A DNA stretch of 64,000 bases, taken from an uncultured Desulfovibrio sp. Its GTDB lineage: Bacteria; Desulfobacterota; Desulfovibrionia; Desulfovibrionales; Desulfovibrionaceae. A program made the translations under genes and the position numbers. The stretch spans positions 1 through 64,000 of the forward strand of contig NZ_CALUWS010000003.1 of assembly GCF_944324525.1 (NCBI RefSeq), in the 5' to 3' direction. Positions 59,864-64,000 of this stretch are shown piece by piece (the first letter of the stretch is position 1; every line of letters begins with the position of its first letter). The notes under the pieces are model-generated. The model had not been told where the DNA came from. It did no database searches and saw nothing but the letters and a program-made list of their open reading frames with translations.

Positions 59864-61075
59864 AACGGCGGCCTCCAGCAGCATATTGTCCCGGTGGATG
59901 ACTTCGGGATAGTGGGCATCGCCCAGGATGGCCGCTACTTCGATGCGTTTGAGGCCCATGATCTTCCGCAGGTCCGGGGCGCTGTAGTTGCTCAGGCCCA
60001 CGCCGAGGGTGGCGCTCCCGCCGTCCGCATCCAGACGGGCGATGCGCACCAGCGCCCCTTGCTGGAAGTTGCCCTCCACCTGCCGCACGCCGCCGGGCAG
60101 CAGGCTGCCGCCCCGGTTTTGCAGGGCCTCCGCCGCGCCGGAATCCACAAAGACCGTGCCTGTGGGATCGGACTGGTAGGCAAGCCAGAACTTCCGGCGG
60201 GAGATGGCGTGCTCGGCCGGGCGTACCCAGGTGCCCACCTCCTCCCCGGCAAAGGCCCGGCACATGACGTCCGGCTGACGGCCGGGCAGGATGAGCGTGG
60301 GCACGCCGAGCTGGGCGGCGCGCCGGGCCGCGGTGAGCTTGGAATACATGCCGCCGGTGCCGACGGTGGTCTTGCCGCCGCAGAGCTTGCCGAGGTCCAG
60401 CTCACCCACGTTCTCCACGCAGGGCATGACGCCGACGTCGGGGTCTTCCTGCGGATTGCCGGCCAGCACGCCGGGGGCCGAGGTGAGGTTGATGAAGAGA
60501 TCCGCGCCGGTCAGGTTGACCAGCAGGCTGGAAAGACAGTCATTGTCCCCGAACTTCAATTCCGCGACGGAAACGGTATCGTTCTCGTTGACGATGGGCA
60601 GGACATCCCATTGCAGCAGTTCGGCAAAGGTATTGCGCGCATTGAGGAAACGCTGCCGGGCCCGCAGGTCGTCGCGGGTAAGCAGCACCTGCGCCGTGGG
60701 CAGCCCGTGCGGGGCAAAGGCCTTGTCCCAGGCCCGCATGAGCTGGCCCTGCCCGACGGCGGCGGCGGCCTGTCGGGCCGCAAGGCCCACCACGTCAAAA
60801 TGGCGTTCGTGCCGGGCAAGGGTGGCGCGCCCCGCCGCCACGGCCGCCGAGGAGACGAGGATGAGCCGCCGGGCCGGGCCATCGCCGCCCGGGGCATCCG
60901 GCATACCGAGCCCGCCGCGCAGGGCGGCCATCTGGGCCGCGATATTTTCCAGCACCGCCGCGCAGAGGCCGGACGGATCCGTCAGCACGGCACTGCCTAT
61001 CTTGATGATCACAAGGCGGGCATGCGCCAGTGCCGCGCGCTTTTCCTCTCGCCAGTCCACAGGGCGGGTCTTCAT
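59861..61075 (-). CDS. proB: Glutamate 5-kinase
   Basis: A 404-residue first enzyme of proline biosynthesis: ATP + glutamate to glutamyl 5-phosphate. The amino-acid-kinase domain has VIIKIGSAVLTD and LVSSAAVAAGR at the N-terminus, NENDTVSVAELKFGDND near residue 165, and TVGTGGMYSKLTAA. A C-terminal PUA domain starts near residue 300. GGAGG precedes the ATG at 61075. It overlaps the end of obg slightly upstream in the same unit. The Ala-Val C-terminus is followed at once by the TAG of a family-2 repeat. Confidence 0.95.
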   Translation of the reverse strand: MKTRPVDWREEKRAALAHARLVIIKIGSAVLTDPSGLCAAVLENIAAQMAALRGGLGMPDAPGGDGPARRLILVSSAAVAAGRATLARHERHFDVVGLAARQAAAAVGQGQLMRAWDKAFAPHGLPTAQVLLTRDDLRARQRFLNARNTFAELLQWDVLPIVNENDTVSVAELKFGDNDCLSSLLVNLTGADLFINLTSAPGVLAGNPQEDPDVGVMPCVENVGELDLGKLCGGKTTVGTGGMYSKLTAARRAAQLGVPTLILPGRQPDVMCRAFAGEEVGTWVRPAEHAISRRKFWLAYQSDPTGTVFVDSGAAEALQNRGGSLLPGGVRQVEGNFQQGALVRIARLDADGGSATLGVGLSNYSAPDLRKIMGLKRIEVAAILGDAHYPEVIHRDNMLLEAAV

Positions 61076-61101
61076 ATGTCCTCCGGCCGGAGCCAGGCCA
61101 A

Positions 61102-62202
61102 TCATTCTCTGGTGTAGATGACCTCGATGTCCTCGAAGTCGTCCTCTTCCGCGTCGGGAGCATCCCAGGCGCGGTGCAGCGGGTCGTGCGTCTCCAGACT
61201 GTCGCGCATGCGCCAGAGTTCGGCCACCAGCGGCTCCAGCCCCTCGCCCTCACGCGCGGAGATGAAAAAGACCTGCCGCCCGTCGGCGGCGGCCCGCTCC
61301 CGCAGGGCGTCCACCCGCTCGGGCGTCACAAGGTCGATCTTGTTCACCACCTCGATCTGTCGCCGCTGGCCGAGTTCTTCGCTGAAGCGCCGCAACTCCT
61401 CGTTGATGAGCTCGAAACCGGCCCACGGGTCGTCATCGTTCACGTCTTCGATGCTCAGGATGTGCACGAGGAAGCGCGTGCGTTCCACATGCTTGAGGAA
61501 GCGGTGCCCCAGGCCCTGCCCCTCGTGCGCGCCTTCGATAAGGCCGGGGATGTCGGCGATGACCATGCGCCGGTCGGGGTCGTACTCGTCGATCATGACG
61601 CCCAGATTGGGCGTCAGCGTGGTAAAGGGATACGCGGCGATCTTGGGCCGGGCGGCCGAGACCTGGGAAATGAAGGTGGACTTGCCGGCATTGGGCAGGC
61701 CCAGCAGACCGGCATCGGCCAGGATCTTGAGTTCGAGGCGCAGGTCCACCACCTCGCCGGGCTCGCCGGGCTGGGCGAAACGCGGCGCGCGCATGGTGGA
61801 GGTCTTGAAATGCTCATTGCCCTTGCCGCCACGGCCGCCCTGCGCCACCAGCACTTCCTGTCCGGCTTCGCTCAGGTCGGCCAGCAGACGTTCGCCGTCC
61901 TCATCCACGGCATAGGCCAGCGTGCCCACCGGCAGGTCGAGCACCAGATCCTCGCCGTTCTTGCCGTCGCACTGGCTGCCCATGCCGGGCTGGCCGTTGC
62001 GGGCCTCGTACAGGCGCTTGAGGCGGAAGTCATAGAGGGAGAGCAGGCGAGGCTCGGCCCGCAGGATGACCGAACCGCCATTGCCGCCGTTGCCGCCATT
62101 GGGGCCGCCGCGCGGCACAAATTTCTCGCGGCGGAAGGACACGCAGCCATGTCCCCCCTTGCCGGCGCGTACCTGGATGCGGGCTTCATCCACAAATCTC
62201 AT
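61102..62202 (-). CDS. obg: GTPase Obg/CgtA
   Basis: A 366-residue ribosome-associated GTPase in 50S assembly and stringent response. The glycine-rich Obg domain (1-158: KGGHGCVSFRREKFVPRGGP, GGNGGNGG) precedes the G domain with GLPNAGKSTF (about 167), DIPGLIEGAHEGQGLG and NKIDLV. The C-terminus is short and acidic (EEDDFEDIEV), as in proteobacterial Obg, without TGS. It follows rpmA after a hairpin that may reduce its transcription. Confidence 0.97.
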   Translation of the reverse strand: MRFVDEARIQVRAGKGGHGCVSFRREKFVPRGGPNGGNGGNGGSVILRAEPRLLSLYDFRLKRLYEARNGQPGMGSQCDGKNGEDLVLDLPVGTLAYAVDEDGERLLADLSEAGQEVLVAQGGRGGKGNEHFKTSTMRAPRFAQPGEPGEVVDLRLELKILADAGLLGLPNAGKSTFISQVSAARPKIAAYPFTTLTPNLGVMIDEYDPDRRMVIADIPGLIEGAHEGQGLGHRFLKHVERTRFLVHILSIEDVNDDDPWAGFELINEELRRFSEELGQRRQIEVVNKIDLVTPERVDALRERAAADGRQVFFISAREGEGLEPLVAELWRMRDSLETHDPLHRAWDAPDAEEDDFEDIEVIYTRE

Positions 62203-62261
62203 GCGGGCTCCGTGCCGTTACGGGTAACGGCGGTAAAAAATGTTCATGCTGCGCAAACAGC

Positions 62262-62292
62262 AAAAGGGAAGAAGCCCTGCGGCCTCTTCCCC
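62262..62292 (-). terminator. Terminator/attenuator between rpmA and obg
   Basis: Stem GGGAAGAAGCCC / GGCCTCTTCCCC (62266-62277 with 62281-62292) with a short TTTT on the minus strand. The two genes are in one direction 117 bases apart, so partial termination is likely. Confidence 0.7.
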
Positions 62293-62319
62293 GAAAAATT
62301 GCCTCCTGCCGCGACCGGA

Positions 62320-62592
62320 CTAGTCGGCGGCGGGAACTTCCACGTGGACGCGGGTCAGCACGCGGCGCTTGCGGGTGTACTTTTCATAGCGCACCACGCC
62401 GTCGATCTTGGCGAACAGGGTGTAGTCCCTGCCCATGCCCACGTTCTCACCGGGATAGATCCGGGTCCCAAGCTGACGCACGAGGATGTTGCCCGCCAGC
62501 ACCTGCTGCCCGCCAAAACGCTTGACGCCGCGTCTTTGGCCCGCACTGTCGCGGCCGTTGCGCGAAGAGCCGCCTGCTTTCTTATGAGCCAT
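62320..62592 (-). CDS. rpmA: 50S ribosomal protein L27
   Basis: A 90-residue L27. It begins [20 protein letters not shown] and contains [20 protein letters not shown]. The Met-Ala N-terminus has no long Firmicutes-style prepeptide. It lies 32 bases after rplU. Confidence 0.98.
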   Translation of the reverse strand: MAHKKAGGSSRNGRDSAGQRRGVKRFGGQQVLAGNILVRQLGTRIYPGENVGMGRDYTLFAKIDGVVRYEKYTRKRRVLTRVHVEVPAAD

Positions 62593-62624
62593 GATTTACT
62601 CCTTGCTTGCGCGCCGGGGCGCGG

Positions 62625-62933
62625 CTAGCCGTTGATGCTCTTGACGCGAATGGTGGTGTAGTCCTGACGGTGACCGCGCAGCTTGCGCGAGTCATTGCGA
62701 CGCCAGCGCTTGAAGACCATCACCTTGGCGCCGCGGCCGTGTTCCACCACTTCGGCGGTAACAGCGGCATTGGCAACGTAGGGGGCACCCACCTTGCACT
62801 GACCGCCGCCGATCATCAGCACCTTGTCCAGCGTGATCTCGCTGCCGGCCTGCGCGGACAGCTTTTCCACAACCACTTTGGAACCTTCTTCCACGCGGTA
62901 CTGCTTACCGCCGGTTTCAATAATAGCGTACAT
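62625..62933 (-). CDS. rplU: 50S ribosomal protein L21
   Basis: A 102-residue L21: MYAIIETGGKQYRVEEGSKV at the N-terminus, KVMVFKRWRRNDSRKLRGHR near the end. The start at 62933 follows GGAGGTC; an in-frame ATG 45 bases upstream lacks family similarity. First gene of rplU-rpmA-obg-proB. Confidence 0.97.
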   Translation of the reverse strand: MYAIIETGGKQYRVEEGSKVVVEKLSAQAGSEITLDKVLMIGGGQCKVGAPYVANAAVTAEVVEHGRGAKVMVFKRWRRNDSRKLRGHRQDYTTIRVKSING

Positions 62934-63120
62934 GCTCGACCTCCGAAAAGAGAAAGGCTTTTTTGCCTCATTATTCACTGAATGTCAATGCGGCTTTTCC
63001 GTTTTGTCGCCGCTGGCTCTTAGCACGATTTGCGCGGCATGGCAAGCAAAAGGCGCGTCCCTTCCTTATTTTCTCCGCTCCGCGGCTTGCGGCCCCGCCA
63101 TGAAAACCGTACAAGGAGGC

Positions 63121-64000
63121 ATGGCAGACACCCTTCTTCTTGCTATCGAGGCGCTGGCCCACGACGGACGCGGCATCGCCCGCACGCCGGACGGCGTCGT
63201 CTTCGTGTCCGACAGCCTGCCGGGCCAGACGGTCAGGGCCCGTCTGCTGCGGCGCAAGGCCAGCTTTGCCGAAGCCTGCCCGGTGGAACTCGTGCAGGCC
63301 GGGCCCGACGACCGGCCCCCGCTTTGTCCGCATCAGGCGGCATGCGGCGGCTGCGCCTGGCAGCGCCTGTCCCGCCCGGCCCAGCTCCGCTGGAAGGAGC
63401 GGCTGCTGCGGGACGCCCTGCAGCGCATCGGCAAGCTGGCGGACAGCCCGCTGCTCCCCATCCTTGCCGCCCCTCAGGAAACGCATTTCCGCAACAAGAT
63501 GGAATTCGCCTTCGGCATGGCGGCCGAGACCACGCCTCAGGACGACCGCCTCCGCCTCGGCCTGCGGCAGCGCGGCGGACTTGCGGTCACGCCTGTTCCC
63601 GACTGCCGCCTCCTGCCGCCGGAAACGCTGGCCGTGGTCCGATCCGCGGAAGATCTGGTCCGGGAACTTTCCGGCATCGACCCGCGCCTGACCGCCCATA
63701 CGCCGGCCCCACGCACCCCGCGCAGCGGGCGGAAGCGTTCACGGCAGGACGGGGACAGGGGCTTCTGGCGCTTCCTTACTCTTCGGCGTGGCCTGACGCC
63801 GCACGGCGGACTCACGCCGCGACAGGCCCTCGACAGGCCGCAGGACTGGCGCGCCTGGGCCATCTGCCTGACCAGTCCCGGAGATGCCCGGCAACGCCGC
63901 ATGGTTCGCAGGCTGGGGGAACGCCTGCTGGCCCTCCATCCGCATCTGGCGGCCTTCATCCATGAAGAACGGACCCGGGATGATGCCCTTGCTCAGGGTG
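63121..64000 (+). CDS. TRAM-domain rRNA (uracil-5-)-methyltransferase, 3' end beyond window
   Basis: The frame from ATG 63121 has no stop before the window ends (293 codons visible). The first 60 residues form a TRAM RNA-binding domain (IEALAHDGRGIARTPDGVVF, SDSLPGQTVRARLL). The cysteines of a [4Fe-4S] cluster follow as CPHQAACGGCAWQ near residue 72, with RNKMEFAFG after. This is the RumA/RlmD start; the catalytic SAM domain lies to the right and is cut off. AAGGAGGC precedes the ATG closely. Divergent from rplU. Confidence 0.88.
   Translation, partial: MADTLLLAIEALAHDGRGIARTPDGVVFVSDSLPGQTVRARLLRRKASFAEACPVELVQAGPDDRPPLCPHQAACGGCAWQRLSRPAQLRWKERLLRDALQRIGKLADSPLLPILAAPQETHFRNKMEFAFGMAAETTPQDDRLRLGLRQRGGLAVTPVPDCRLLPPETLAVVRSAEDLVRELSGIDPRLTAHTPAPRTPRSGRKRSRQDGDRGFWRFLTLRRGLTPHGGLTPRQALDRPQDWRAWAICLTSPGDARQRRMVRRLGERLLALHPHLAAFIHEERTRDDALAQG

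Overview
The window is about 62% G+C and carries gene families and gene order typical of the Desulfovibrionaceae (anaerobic sulfate reducers of the Desulfobacterota). The pointers are a periplasmic CbiK cobaltochelatase behind a cobalamin riboswitch, a four-gene 2-oxoacid:ferredoxin oxidoreductase, FliA-type flagellin promoters, and the rplU-rpmA-obg-proB order. Species cannot be fixed from this window.

Layout. 1-4 kb: flagellin copy 1 with a consensus sigma-28 promoter, then on the minus strand a PqqD-like protein followed by a glutamine-dependent asparagine synthase. 4-11 kb: a chemoreceptor and a 1326-residue lysophospholipid transporter/acyltransferase/ACP/acyl-ligase fusion under an ArsR-type regulator. 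11-14.5 kb: a second asparagine synthase with a degenerate glutaminase site, an AT-rich foreign segment, and a DUF1036 secreted protein. 14.7-17.4 kb: the oxidoreductase. 17.8-18.8 kb: an EamA exporter. 19.1-25.2 kb: a six-gene operon matching, gene for gene, the O-methyl phosphoramidate (MeOPN) capsule-modification pathway of Campylobacter jejuni (Cj1415-Cj1420). 25.4-30.6 kb: cbiK with its riboswitch, a phenylacetate-CoA-ligase-like gene, sfsA and an aminotransferase. 30.6-32.6 kb: two identical tRNA-Ala genes and an inverted, almost identical flagellin copy 2. 32.7-42 kb: fba-gap, a binding-protein/diguanylate-cyclase pair, surE, an HD exonuclease, tmk and a deacetylase. 42-56 kb: YgiQ, an EF-hand protein, a second ligase-like gene, a ClC channel, tRNA-Phe, two Sel1-repeat proteins, a sugar epimerase and a U32 protein. 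56-64 kb: a frameshifted AT-rich methyltransferase, trmN6, slyX, dgkA, proB-obg-rpmA-rplU and a truncated RNA methyltransferase.

Two families of small non-coding interspersed repeats run through the intergenic regions. One (about 150 bp, ends TAGAGCATTTT) has nine recognisable copies. The other is GC-hairpin-rich, with ends near CCTGTTAACA. One copy of it is a 218-bp element with perfect 10-bp terminal inverted repeats and an 8-bp target duplication. An uninterrupted version of its target lies elsewhere in the window. Three other copies start exactly at, and supply, the TAG stop codon of the adjacent gene.

The most interesting coding content is the phosphoramidate operon. It should make an activated phosphoramidate for decorating a surface glycan, but no transferase is present here. 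The PqqD-like/asparagine-synthase pair and the glutaminase-dead synthase recall peptide- or glycan-amidating systems without a recognisable precursor or protease.
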